Source: Rhodanobacter ginsengisoli (lineage in GTDB: Bacteria; Pseudomonadota; Gammaproteobacteria; Xanthomonadales; Rhodanobacteraceae). Taken from it: a stretch of DNA of 64,000 bases. A program made the translations under genes and the position numbers. Position 1 is the stretch's first letter; every line of letters starts with the position of its first letter. Where the stretch lies: positions 434,001-498,000 of the forward strand of contig NZ_JBHSNF010000002.1 in the NCBI RefSeq assembly GCF_042657065.1. Direction: 5' to 3'. Positions 47,418 through 56,463 of this stretch are shown here, piece by piece. The notes under the pieces are model-generated. The model worked only from the letters and a program-made list of their open reading frames with translations, was not told the DNA's origin and did not search any database.

Positions 47418-48185
47418 GTGACCTATTGTGTAGGCCTGTTTCTCGACCAGGGCCTGGTGATGCTGGCCGACACCCGCACGAATGCGGGACTGGACAACAT
47501 CTCCTGCTTCGCCAAGCTGCAGCAGTTCCATCGGCCGGGCGAGCGGATGATCGCCACCATGACCGCCGGCAACCTGGCCGTGTCGCAAGCCGTCATCAAC
47601 CTGATCCAGGAAGGCCTGCCGCATCCGGAAACCGGCGTGCAGGAAACCATCTACAGCGTGCCCACCATGTTCGGTGCCGCCGCGCTGGTCAGTCAGGCCG
47701 TGCGCCACGTCCATCAGATCCACGGCAAGGCGATGCAGGAGCAGGACGTGCCGTTCGACGTCTCCATCCTGCTCGGCGGCCAGGTGGCCAACCGCACGAT
47801 GCGCCTGTTCCAGGTCTATGCCGCCGGCAACTTCATCGAGGCCACCGGCGACACCCCGTTCCTGCAGGTCGGTGAACACAAGTACGGCAAGCCGATCCTG
47901 GACCGCGCGGTCAGCTCGGCCACGTCGCTGACCGAGGGCGTGAAGCTGGCGCTGATCTCGATGGACTCCACCCTGCGCTCCAACCTCAGCGTCGGCATGC
48001 CGCTGGACCTGCTGGTCTATCGCAAGGACAGCATCGACGGCGTCGAGACGCATCGCATCGAGAAGGGCGATGCCTATTTCGGCATGATCCGCGAACGCTG
48101 GTCGGCGGCGCTGGCCGAGGCACACCGGAAAATCCCGGCGCCCAGCTGGCTGAGCGGTCCGTACCCGGCCGATCCGGCCGACTGA
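47418..48185 (+). CDS. Anbu proteasome-like peptidase
   Basis: A 255-residue T1-family (proteasome-fold) protein. The start is a GTG preceded by AAAGGAG; after removal of the first Met the N-terminus is Thr (TYCVGLFLDQGLVMLADTRTNAG), the nucleophile of proteasome-like hydrolases. FDVSILLGGQV and the late IEKGDAYFGMIRERWSAAL match Anbu. Anbu rings are known from this same operon type. It is 64 bases after the transglutaminase gene in the same direction. Confidence 0.93.
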   Translation: MTYCVGLFLDQGLVMLADTRTNAGLDNISCFAKLQQFHRPGERMIATMTAGNLAVSQAVINLIQEGLPHPETGVQETIYSVPTMFGAAALVSQAVRHVHQIHGKAMQEQDVPFDVSILLGGQVANRTMRLFQVYAAGNFIEATGDTPFLQVGEHKYGKPILDRAVSSATSLTEGVKLALISMDSTLRSNLSVGMPLDLLVYRKDSIDGVETHRIEKGDAYFGMIRERWSAALAEAHRKIPAPSWLSGPYPADPAD

Positions 48186-48358
48186 GGGTCCATCCCCCTC
48201 CGGCCCGGCCAACCGGCGAACGCTGCAGGGTGCTCCTCCGGACAAGGCGAGCCGGCGAGCGCCGATCTCCCCTACCGCGGCTGGCTTGTCGAGACCTCTT
48301 TGTCTTCGACCCGCCGTTGGAACGATCATGCAGCATCCAACCCCCGGAGACTGCCTGC

Positions 48359-48781
48359 GTGACCATCCCGACCGTTCGTGCCATGACCGGCACCACTCCG
48401 TTCACCGTGACGTTCAGCGACGACCTCGGACACGGCTGGCTGGCCGACGAGCCTTCCGACGAGGGCGGTGCCAATGCCGGCCCGTCACCGCACCGGCTGT
48501 TGCTATCGGCACTCGGGGCCTGCACCGCGATCACCCTGCGGATGTACGCCTCACGCAAGCAGTGGCTGCTGGATGGCGTCACCGTGGAGCTTCGCTTCAA
48601 TCCTGACGGCACGCCGGCCGCGGGCAACGACATCACCCGCGTCATCACCCTCGCGGGAACGTTGACCGAACCGCAGCGCGAACGCCTGCTGCAGATCGCC
48701 AACGCGTGCCCGATCCACAAGGTATTGACCGGCGAGGTGCGCATCGCCACACAACTGGCGACTGTCTCACCGCAAGCGTAG
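48359..48781 (+). CDS. OsmC family protein
   Basis: A 140-residue OsmC-fold protein distinct from Ohr. The conserved parts are GPSPHRLLLSALGACTAITLRMYA, with the first peroxidatic-type cysteine, and ANACPIHKVLTGEV, with the second. Such proteins can reduce hydroperoxides, but some are redox-inert. The chosen start is a GTG at 48359 with GGAGA eight bases upstream; an ATG eight codons later (MTGTTPF) is also plausible. It follows the Anbu gene by 173 bases. Confidence 0.88.
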   Translation: MTIPTVRAMTGTTPFTVTFSDDLGHGWLADEPSDEGGANAGPSPHRLLLSALGACTAITLRMYASRKQWLLDGVTVELRFNPDGTPAAGNDITRVITLAGTLTEPQRERLLQIANACPIHKVLTGEVRIATQLATVSPQA

Positions 48782-48832
48782 AGCGTCCGGCTGCACGCCA
48801 CGAAGGTGGACGCGGCAGGTCGCGGCAGGGCT

Positions 48833-49099
48833 TCAGCGCAACTGGCTGTCCTTGCTGCCGCGGCGGTTGTAGAGACCGGCCCCCTGGGCCTCCTTGTCAT
48901 GGGCCTCCTGACAGGCCACGCACAGACGCACGCCCGGCACGGCCTTGCGCCGGGCCGCGGGAATCGGCGCGTCGCATTCTTCGCAATGCGTCAGGCCCGG
49001 GCCCTTGTGCAACTGCTGGCGAGCCCGCTGGACCGCGTCGTTGACCGTGGCGTCGATCTGGTCCTGCACGGCGCCGTCACCTGCCCAACCCGTTGCCAT
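48833..49099 (-). CDS. DksA/TraR-type zinc-finger protein (YbiI-like)
   Basis: An 88-residue small DksA-like protein. The zinc finger CEECDAPIPAARRKAVPGVRLCVACQ has the C4 arrangement, preceded by the helical ATVNDAVQRARQQLHKG. The start MATGWAGDGAVQDQID gives the normal YbiI/TraR size. It lacks the long coiled-coil of full DksA, so action on RNA polymerase is uncertain. It is convergent with the OsmC gene and divergent from the YbdK gene. Confidence 0.9.
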   Translation of the reverse strand: MATGWAGDGAVQDQIDATVNDAVQRARQQLHKGPGLTHCEECDAPIPAARRKAVPGVRLCVACQEAHDKEAQGAGLYNRRGSKDSQLR

Positions 49100-49459
49100 G
49101 GAAGCCTCCGAGATACCGCTCAGTTCAAGGATGCCGGCAAGCATAAACCCGCCGGCATGAACCGGCGCCCTGCCGCGTGCATCCCGCTCGACCCGCGGAA
49201 AGACAGACCGCAAGCGTGATCGTGCCGCCCGCGAGCGGTTGCCCGCGCTGCGCGCCTGGCACGCCCTCCGCAAAGCCTCTCCCTGCCGGCAATCCGGCCC
49301 TCCCGGTGACTGGCGGCCGCGCGCCACCCGCACTTCCTCCCTGCCCCTGCTGCCGTCTCACACGCGGACTCCCACACGCGGGACGATCTGCGACGGACTG
49401 GCGACACGCCGCCGCAACCATGGGGCCACGGCCCCGCCACGCAGGAAGGAGCAAAGGGC
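49100..49459. other. divergent intergenic region, no gene supported
   Basis: This 360-bp gap between the leftward DksA-like gene and the rightward YbdK gene must carry promoters for both. No convincing coding frame, hairpin or repeat stood out. AGGAAGGAGCAAAGGGC just before 49460 is the YbdK ribosome-binding region. Confidence 0.5.
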
Positions 49460-50590
49460 ATGATCACTATCGGTATGGAAGAAGAAATACAGATCGTCGA
49501 CGAACACGGGCAACTGATCGCACACGACTTCTCGACCGGACTGGCCGAGTACGGCACCCCGGAAGGACTCATCGACAGGGAAATTCATCGTTGCGTCATC
49601 GAGCTCAAGACGCGCATCTGCAACAACGTGACCGAACTGGTCACGGCCCTGGGCGCGTTGCGCGCCCAGGCCCGCCGGAAAGCCGCCGCGCAAGGCCAGC
49701 AGATCCTCATCGCGGGGTTGCACCCCACCGCGCTGTGGCAGCAGCAGGCGTTGCACGAGGGCCCCGATTTCCCGCATTACGCGCAGCTGCTTGACGAATA
49801 CCAGGAGGTGGCGCGAAGCGCCTTCAGCTTCGGCATGCATCTGCACCTGGGTTTCGATTTCGCCGCGCCCAAGCTGGCGATCATGAACCGGCTGCGTCAT
49901 GTGTTGCCCGAAGTGCTCGCCTTGTCGGCGAGCTCGCCGTTCTTCGAGGGGCGCGACACCGGACTGCATACCTGGCGGCACAGCCTGCTCGACCGATATC
50001 CGCGCATGGGCACACCGGACCCGTGGGACAGCGAACACGACTATCAGGCGCACGTCCATCGGCTGCGGCACCTGGGCTGCCTGACCGAGGACCAGGGGCT
50101 GTGGCAGGACCTGCGGCTGCATCACCGCTACGGCACACTGGAGGTTCGCATCATGGACACCCACCCCGACCTCGAGCGCATCGGGCTGATCGCCACCCTG
50201 CTGAAATGGGAAGCGGAAACCGTGCTGCAGGAACTCCATGCCGGACGCGAAGGTGCGGTCTGGTCGCGTGCCTGCATCGACGAGAACAAGTGGCGTGCCC
50301 GGCGCCACGGTTTGCAGGCCCAGTGGATCGAATGGGACCGCGACGAAGTCTGCAGCACCGCGGTGCATTTCGAACGCTGGTGGTCACGCATCGCGTTCCG
50401 CGCCGGCAATGCGGCGGAACGCAACTACTGGGAGCGGCAGCTGGCCGACGCACTGAGCGAGGGCACTTTCGCCGACGCCCTGCGCGAGCAGGTCAGGCTC
50501 GACGGCGACTGGTCCCGCACCCTGCAATGGATCGCGGCGATGGCGTTCGATCGACCGCCCGTGCTGCAGCAGGCCGGAGGCTGGCGATGA
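49460..50590 (+). CDS. YbdK family carboxylate-amine ligase (GCS2)
   Basis: A 376-residue member of the GCS2/YbdK glutamate-cysteine ligase-like family. The family opening is TIGMEEEIQIVDEHGQLI, followed by REIHRCVIELKTRICNNV, the metal-site FGMHLHLGFD and LALSASSPFFEGRDTGLHTWR, and RYGTLEVRIMDTHPDLE. It should activate a carboxylate with ATP and join it to an amine; the true substrate of YbdK-type enzymes is usually unknown. Its stop overlaps the next gene's start by 4 nt, suggesting a joint pathway. Confidence 0.93.
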   Translation: MITIGMEEEIQIVDEHGQLIAHDFSTGLAEYGTPEGLIDREIHRCVIELKTRICNNVTELVTALGALRAQARRKAAAQGQQILIAGLHPTALWQQQALHEGPDFPHYAQLLDEYQEVARSAFSFGMHLHLGFDFAAPKLAIMNRLRHVLPEVLALSASSPFFEGRDTGLHTWRHSLLDRYPRMGTPDPWDSEHDYQAHVHRLRHLGCLTEDQGLWQDLRLHHRYGTLEVRIMDTHPDLERIGLIATLLKWEAETVLQELHAGREGAVWSRACIDENKWRARRHGLQAQWIEWDRDEVCSTAVHFERWWSRIAFRAGNAAERNYWERQLADALSEGTFADALREQVRLDGDWSRTLQWIAAMAFDRPPVLQQAGGWR

Positions 50591-51750
50591 ACACCCAGCC
50601 ACAGCTGCGGCTGGAATTCCTGGGCGCCGAACCGCTGGCGCGGGCCCTTTCCGATACCGGCGCGCCGCATCTGCCGCAAAGCCAGCTGGCGGATCACTAC
50701 GCGGTCGGCAACGACGCCCTGCGCCGGGCGCTCGAGGGGAAGATCGACCATCTGCTGAGCGCCCTCGAACCGCAACTGCTGCCGGCCCGCGTCCCGTGGT
50801 CGGGAGTCCGCGCCGACGTGCTGGCGCTGGACATGGCCTTTGTCGAACATCCCGCACAACCGTTCGACCTGGCCTGGGTGGAGATCCAGGCATTCACCTC
50901 GATGCTGCCCACCTTCCACACCGTGCATCAGGCGCAACGCCGGCTGCATGGCCAGGGCGAACGCTGGCTTCCGCACGACGCCCTACCCCACGAAACTTCA
51001 TGGATCGATCACATGCGTCAATGGGTGGCGCCGCACGCCGCTACGGTGCTGATCGAGGATCGCCCCCGGGCACGCGCCAGCTGGCCGGATCTGGAGGCCG
51101 CCCGGCATTGGTGGCAGGTGGACGTACTCGACTGGCGCGAAGTGGTTCCGGTGCATGGCCACCTGTGGAATCCGGTGACTGCGCGGCATTACACGCATGT
51201 GTGGAACCGGCTGATCTTTTCGGACCTGGCCGTGTTTGACCGCAGTCACGCCAGGGCCACCTTCCTGGCCGCCAACCAGCTCAGCTGGCACAGCCATCCG
51301 GCCTGGTACGACGGCATCCACAAGGGCAGCCTGGCCGACGTGCCGCTGGCCGCGCACGAAGCCTGCCACTGGGTGGAGGACAGCCCCCTGTGCGCCGACC
51401 AGTGGGCAGACGCGGACCGATGGGTGGCCAAATCCGTCGGCGGGCATTCCGGCAGCGGCCTGCTGCTGGCACCCACTCCGGCCGAGCTGGCCGCCCTGCC
51501 CGGCCCGCGCCAGTGGATCGTGCAGAACAAGTTCCGGCAGGTCCCGATCGGGCAACACCCGGTCACCGGCCGGGCCCTGTTCGGTGAGATCCGCTGCATG
51601 CTGGGCCTGCAACCGGGCCGCAAACCGTGGGTGATGGCGTGGATCCTGCGCTGTTCCACCGACGGCATCGCGACCCTGAGCGGACGACAGACGGCGCCCG
51701 GCGAGGGGATGACCCTGCTGTATTTCGACAGCGCCGGCGCGTCGGCCTGA
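50587..51750 (+). CDS. unrecognised protein with ATP-grasp-like motifs
   Basis: A 387-residue protein that I cannot assign to a named family. Its second half carries features that resemble an ATP-grasp enzyme: WVAKSVGGHSGSGLLLAP (a Lys plus glycine-rich loop), RQWIVQNKFRQVP (hinge strand) and LFGEIRCMLGL (a Glu and Arg that could bind Mg-ATP). The first half has LAWVEIQAFTSMLPTFHTVHQ and WQVDVLDWREVVPVHGHLWNPV. It is translationally coupled to YbdK, so the two may be successive ligases. The ATP-grasp reading is inference from short motifs. Confidence 0.75.
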   Translation: MNTQPQLRLEFLGAEPLARALSDTGAPHLPQSQLADHYAVGNDALRRALEGKIDHLLSALEPQLLPARVPWSGVRADVLALDMAFVEHPAQPFDLAWVEIQAFTSMLPTFHTVHQAQRRLHGQGERWLPHDALPHETSWIDHMRQWVAPHAATVLIEDRPRARASWPDLEAARHWWQVDVLDWREVVPVHGHLWNPVTARHYTHVWNRLIFSDLAVFDRSHARATFLAANQLSWHSHPAWYDGIHKGSLADVPLAAHEACHWVEDSPLCADQWADADRWVAKSVGGHSGSGLLLAPTPAELAALPGPRQWIVQNKFRQVPIGQHPVTGRALFGEIRCMLGLQPGRKPWVMAWILRCSTDGIATLSGRQTAPGEGMTLLYFDSAGASA

Positions 51751-51810
51751 AGTGCGCGGGAAGGTGGGCGGCGGGACGGCGCGAGCCACTCCGCCGTCAC
51801 CGGGAAAGCG

Positions 51811-51836
51811 GGGGGCCTACTGCCCCCGGCCTCTTT
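51811..51836 (+). terminator. terminator hairpin between convergent genes
   Basis: GGGGGC and GCCCCC flank a 5-base loop, followed by GGCCTCTTT, which has a short T-run. It lies 60 bases after the ATP-grasp-like gene stop and just before the end of the convergent GH31 gene. Confidence 0.6.
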
Positions 51837-51852
51837 GCACCCGGCGTTCTCC

Positions 51853-54663
51853 CTACGGTCCTGTCGTTGACCACGTTACGTCGCGGGCGTCCCGGATGCT
51901 TCGTTCGGGCAACGCCACCGTCGCGGTCGCGGCCGCCGCATCCCAGCTCCAGTGCCCGGCGGGCCGGCCGTCCACCGACACCGACCGCGGCTTGCCCGCA
52001 CTGTGGATGCGCAGCTCGTATGCGCGTCGCTGCGGCTGCCCCTCGAACGAACCCTCGGACGGCCCGATCACGAGCCGTTCGTGTCCGTCGCCCGTCGTCA
52101 CATGGCTGATCGGCGTAAGCGCGTACTGACCCTTCGCGCAGGCGAGTGAAACCCCGTCGTCCTCGTACAGATCGAAGCGCCCCTTGCCCGACCCGTAGAC
52201 GTCGAGCATGAGCGTGTCCAGCGGTCGGGCATCCGACCAGGCCAGGCTCGCGGGTTGCTCGGGAATGATCGAGCCTTCGCGCACGAACACCGGCGTTTCG
52301 TCGACGGCATAGTGGGCAGTGAACGTGGTGCCACCCCGATGGTGCCGGCCGGTGAAGAAATCGATCCACTGCCCCGGCGGCAGATAGACCGTGCGGTTGC
52401 CGCTCGCATCCAGCACCGGGGCGACCAGCATTTCCTTGCCGAAGAAATATTCGTGCGGGTGCCGGTAGGCCTCCTCCAGCTCCGGGTAGGCCAGGTACAG
52501 CGGGCGCAGGATCGGCATCGAATCGCGGTGCGCCACCCAGGTATACGTATAGAGGTAGGGAATCAGCCGGGTGCGCAACGTGAAGTATTTCCGGGCCAGC
52601 GCCATGCCCTGGCTGCCATAGGTCCACGGCATGCGCAGGTTGCCCTCGTCGGGATTTTCGTGGGCGCTGTGCAGGCGCAGGAACGGGCTGAACGTGCCGA
52701 ACTCGACCCAGCGGGCATACAGGTCGAAGTCGATCTTCCTGCCATGGAAGCCACCGATGTCATGGCTGATGTACGGCACCAGCACGTTGCCACCGCGGGC
52801 CGTGAATGCGACTTCGTAGGCGAGCACCGGCCATTCGGAATACGTATCGCCGGTGAAGTAGGCCGGGTAGCGCTCGCTGCCCCAGTCGCCGTAGCGGCTC
52901 AGGATGAAGCCGCGCTTGCCGGTTTCCTGCCGGGTGTAGTCGTAGAAGACCTTGTTGGTCCACAGCTGCTTGTTCAGCCCCGGCATGTCGACCGCACCGC
53001 TGCCGCCATCGACCCACCAGGAATCCACCCCCTGCTGCATCAACGGCCGGTGCAACCGATCCATGAAGATCGCGGCCTGGCGCTTGTCCGACAGATCGAA
53101 ATGGATCCGCGGCGGTGGCTTGACGTCGCGGAGTGCGACCGGGCCGCGCAGGATCCCGCCATCGGTTTTTCCGGCCACCACGCGCAGGGCGATCACGTTG
53201 GCCCGGTCGGCCCGGACATGGGGCGCGATGTCGGCATAGGTCAGGCGTCGCGGCCATTGCACCTGGCTGTGCGCCACCGGCCGGCCGTTGACGAACAAGC
53301 GGTACGACTTGCCCACTTCGCCCAGGTACAGATACAGCGCGGCGGGAAGATGCGCAGGCAGGCGCACCGACGTGCGATACCAGGCCACACCCTGGTAACT
53401 GCCGTATCCCTGTGTCTGCCACGGCGCGCCGATCCGGATCGGCTGCCAGTGGCCGCCATCGTGGCGATCTTTCGCGAACCAGCGCTGGTCGAGACCCCGA
53501 TTCTCCGGGTCGGTGGAAAACTCCCACGACGTGGAGATATCCAGGTCGAACGAGGGCCTGGCCGGCAACGGTTGGCCCAGCGCCCGCAGCACGGCCGGCG
53601 CATGGCTGTCCTGGTGCGAGAGGATGCTTTCCTCGGTGTTGGCATAGCCGGGATGGTCGTTGAGGCTCAGCTTGATGCCCTGGCCATGCAGCCAGGCGAT
53701 CAGCTGGGCGGGGTGCGCGATCAGCGGGCTCCAGTCATAACCGCCCTGCCAGCCGTAGTTGTGCCAGCCGAAATCCAGCACCAGCGTGTCGAGCGGGATG
53801 TGGTTCTCGCGGAACCGCGAAATCTCGTCCTTGAGATGCTGCTCGTCGTAGTGCCTGAAGGCAGGCTGCCGGGTATCTTCCGCACCGGGGAAATACTCGA
53901 AGTTGAGATCGGTGATCCACGGCCCGAGGGTGTAACGGGGGATCATCGGGATCGGTCCGCAGAGCGCGGCGTACTCGCCGAGTACCCGGCGGTAATCGCG
54001 GCCGTAGGTGAACAGATACCAGTCCTGGTTCGCTTCCTGCCTGCGCGGCTCGATCCAGGCTTTCCGTGCGTTCCACAGCGGGGTACGGCTGTCGTCGATG
54101 AACGCATAGCCGCTGCGGCTCAACAGCCCCGGCCTGGCTTCGGCCAGCAGCACGTCGATCCCGGGAATCATGTCGTTGACGGGGCTGGCCAGATCCATGC
54201 CGTCGGTGGGCAGGTTCACCTTGCTGATGTTGTCCAGCGAATAGGTCAACCCGCCAAGATTCCGCCGATCCCGCTCGCCCGGATGCCAGCCGTGCGCGCG
54301 GCCGGCAGGATCATCCTTCCACTTCACCTCGAGGTTGTCGGCGGCAAACGGACCGGATTGCAGCCGGTAACGCAGGGTCAGCGCATCGGTGCTGGCGACC
54401 AGCCAGCCGTTCTCCCGGCTCGAGCGGACGGCGACCGCAGGCCAGTCCCTTTTCTGGACGACCGCGGTGGGGACATCGACGAACGTGCCCGAAGGCGAGT
54501 ACTCCATCCGCACCAGTGACGGCGTCAGGAATTCGAAGCGGGCATGTCCGGCCACCACGGGCGGACTGCCTTCCCTTGCCACGCAGGGAACGAGCAGCGC
54601 GGGAACGAAGGCGATCAGCAGCCATCTCATCGCCGGGCCTGCAATTCGGGTGATGAACGCCAT
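51853..54663 (-). CDS. exported glycoside hydrolase family 31 enzyme
   Basis: A 936-residue GH31 alpha-glycosidase-type enzyme with an N-terminal signal (MRWLLIAFVPALLVPCVA). The barrel has YTLGPWITDLNFEYFPG and PLDTLVLDFGWHNYGW; the probable nucleophile is Asp552 in SWWVDGG and the acid/base Asp606 in FTGDTYSEW, with SHDIGGFHG after. Between them and the first barrel strands, residues about 375-515 form a jelly-roll-like insert resembling a GH2-type sugar-binding domain (WYRTSVRLPA, YRLFVNGRPV). A C-terminal beta domain follows. Specificity (alpha-glucosidase, xylosidase or galactosidase) is open. An ATG at 54630 is an alternative start. Confidence 0.93.
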   Translation of the reverse strand: MAFITRIAGPAMRWLLIAFVPALLVPCVAREGSPPVVAGHARFEFLTPSLVRMEYSPSGTFVDVPTAVVQKRDWPAVAVRSSRENGWLVASTDALTLRYRLQSGPFAADNLEVKWKDDPAGRAHGWHPGERDRRNLGGLTYSLDNISKVNLPTDGMDLASPVNDMIPGIDVLLAEARPGLLSRSGYAFIDDSRTPLWNARKAWIEPRRQEANQDWYLFTYGRDYRRVLGEYAALCGPIPMIPRYTLGPWITDLNFEYFPGAEDTRQPAFRHYDEQHLKDEISRFRENHIPLDTLVLDFGWHNYGWQGGYDWSPLIAHPAQLIAWLHGQGIKLSLNDHPGYANTEESILSHQDSHAPAVLRALGQPLPARPSFDLDISTSWEFSTDPENRGLDQRWFAKDRHDGGHWQPIRIGAPWQTQGYGSYQGVAWYRTSVRLPAHLPAALYLYLGEVGKSYRLFVNGRPVAHSQVQWPRRLTYADIAPHVRADRANVIALRVVAGKTDGGILRGPVALRDVKPPPRIHFDLSDKRQAAIFMDRLHRPLMQQGVDSWWVDGGSGAVDMPGLNKQLWTNKVFYDYTRQETGKRGFILSRYGDWGSERYPAYFTGDTYSEWPVLAYEVAFTARGGNVLVPYISHDIGGFHGRKIDFDLYARWVEFGTFSPFLRLHSAHENPDEGNLRMPWTYGSQGMALARKYFTLRTRLIPYLYTYTWVAHRDSMPILRPLYLAYPELEEAYRHPHEYFFGKEMLVAPVLDASGNRTVYLPPGQWIDFFTGRHHRGGTTFTAHYAVDETPVFVREGSIIPEQPASLAWSDARPLDTLMLDVYGSGKGRFDLYEDDGVSLACAKGQYALTPISHVTTGDGHERLVIGPSEGSFEGQPQRRAYELRIHSAGKPRSVSVDGRPAGHWSWDAAAATATVALPERSIRDARDVTWSTTGP

Positions 54664-54899
54664 GCGGGATTCCCCTTCCGGTCAGTCGCGGATGGGCTCG
54701 ACGCCGGGGGATTGCCCCCTGCGCACGTCAGCCGAACCGGCCCGCCCGAAGGGCGATGTCCGCACCACACATGCAGCGGCGCCGGAACGTTGCCGCTCCG
54801 ATGGAGCAGCAACCGCCGTCAACGTTACAACAATCGGGTGGCCCCCGCCGCCCCGGCGGCGCTGCCGGCGGGCCGGCGACCATCAGCGAACGGCGCGAC

Positions 54900-56288
54900 C
54901 TAGCGGCGGTCGTTCGTCTGTTTCCGACGCCCCTTCCACGCGTAGCCGATGCCCAGCAGCACGAACCAGGCGGGACTGACGATCAGCGCCTGGCGGGTAT
55001 CCGGCTGCAGCGTGAGCAGGACCAGCACGAAGGCGAAGAAAGCCAGGCACGCGTAGCACATCGCCACGCCACCGGGCATCTTGTAGGTCGAGGTCAGGTG
55101 CTGCTCGGGGCGCTTGCGACGATAGGCGATGTAGGCGCACAGGATCAGCGACCACACGAACATGAAAAGTATCGCCGACAGCGTGGTGACCAGGGTGAAC
55201 GCGGTGATCAGGTTGGGGATCAGGTAGATCAGGGCCGCGCCCAGCAGCAGGCAGAAGCACGAAAACAGCAGGCCGAGCGACGGCACCGCAGCACGGGAAA
55301 GTCGCGCGAACAGCGGCGGTGCATGGTTCTCCTCGGCCAGGCCGTAGAGCATGCGGCTGGTGGAGAAGATGCCGCTGTTGGCCGACGAAGTGGCCGAGGT
55401 CAGCACCACGAAATTGATCAGGCTGGCGGCGGCCGGGATGCCGGCCAGCACGAACAGCTCGACGAACGGGCTCTTGCCGGGCTCGACCATCCGCCACGGC
55501 GTCACCACCATGATCGCGAGCAGTGCCAGCACGTAGAAGATGATGATGCGCACCGGAATCGAGTTGATTGCCTTGGGCAGGTTGCGCATCGGGTCGGCCG
55601 TTTCCGCCGCGGTGGTGCCGACCAGCTCGATGCCGACGAAGGCGAACACCGCGATCTGGAACCCCGCGAAGAAACCGCCCAGTCCCTTGGGGAACACCCC
55701 GCCGTCGTTCCACAGGTTGGCCAGCGACGCCGCATGCCCGGTCGGCGAGCGGAAGCCCCACGCCACGAGCGCGAAGCCGGTCACGATCAGCGCGCAGATC
55801 GCGATGATCTTGATCAGCGCAAACCAGAACTCCATCTCGCCGAACAGCCTGACCGTCGCCAGGTTCAGGGTCAGCAGCAACAGCACGCACAGCACCGCCG
55901 GAATCCACGGCGCCAGCCCCGGAAACCAGTACTGCGCGTAGGACGCGATCGCGATCACGTCGGCGATCGCGGTGATGATCCAGCAGAACCAGTAGGTCCA
56001 GCCACAGAAGAATCCGGCCCATGGCCCGAGCAGGTCGGTGGAGAAGTCGATGAACGATTTGTAGTCGAGGTTGGACAGCAGCAGCTCACCCATCGCCCGC
56101 ATCACGAAGAACAGCATCACGCCGATGATCAGGTACACCAGCACGATCGACGGCCCGGCCAGGCTGATCGTCTTGCCCGACCCCATGAACAGACCGGTGC
56201 CGATCGCCCCGCCGATGGCGATCAGCTGCAGGTGTCGATTCGACAGGCTGCGGCGCAGATGATCGGGGTGTTCCTGGGATACGGTCAT
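54900..56288 (-). CDS. cycA: CycA-like D-alanine/D-serine/glycine permease
   Basis: A 462-residue APC-family transporter very close to E. coli CycA along its length: HLQLIAIGGAIGTGLFMGSG, GELLLSNLDYKSFIDF, GWTYWFCWIITAIADV, FGEMEFWFALIKIIAI, FVGIELVGTTAAETADP and SSANSGIFSTSRMLYGLAEE. It imports small neutral amino acids, including D-forms released from peptidoglycan. The start is the ATG at 56288 (MTVSQEHPDHLRRSL). It lies amid cell-wall enzyme genes, which fits recycling of D-alanine. Confidence 0.94.
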   Translation of the reverse strand: MTVSQEHPDHLRRSLSNRHLQLIAIGGAIGTGLFMGSGKTISLAGPSIVLVYLIIGVMLFFVMRAMGELLLSNLDYKSFIDFSTDLLGPWAGFFCGWTYWFCWIITAIADVIAIASYAQYWFPGLAPWIPAVLCVLLLLTLNLATVRLFGEMEFWFALIKIIAICALIVTGFALVAWGFRSPTGHAASLANLWNDGGVFPKGLGGFFAGFQIAVFAFVGIELVGTTAAETADPMRNLPKAINSIPVRIIIFYVLALLAIMVVTPWRMVEPGKSPFVELFVLAGIPAAASLINFVVLTSATSSANSGIFSTSRMLYGLAEENHAPPLFARLSRAAVPSLGLLFSCFCLLLGAALIYLIPNLITAFTLVTTLSAILFMFVWSLILCAYIAYRRKRPEQHLTSTYKMPGGVAMCYACLAFFAFVLVLLTLQPDTRQALIVSPAWFVLLGIGYAWKGRRKQTNDRR

Positions 56289-56463
56289 GCAGCGCGCCTT
56301 TGGCGTTCGGGATGCGCCAACATAAAAGAAACGGGGCCGCACCGCCATCGGCGGCTTCCAGGATCATGCAGGAACGCGGATCGGCGCACCGGCGTGGCGT
56401 GACCGGAACCGCTCAGGTGCGATCACCCACGCATGCGCTGATCCGGCGACCCGGGGCGCGAAG

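Noticed and set aside
52255..54519. 754-codon open frame antisense to the GH31 gene
   Set aside because: The GH31 frame has a signal peptide and catalytic motifs; the antisense frame has none.
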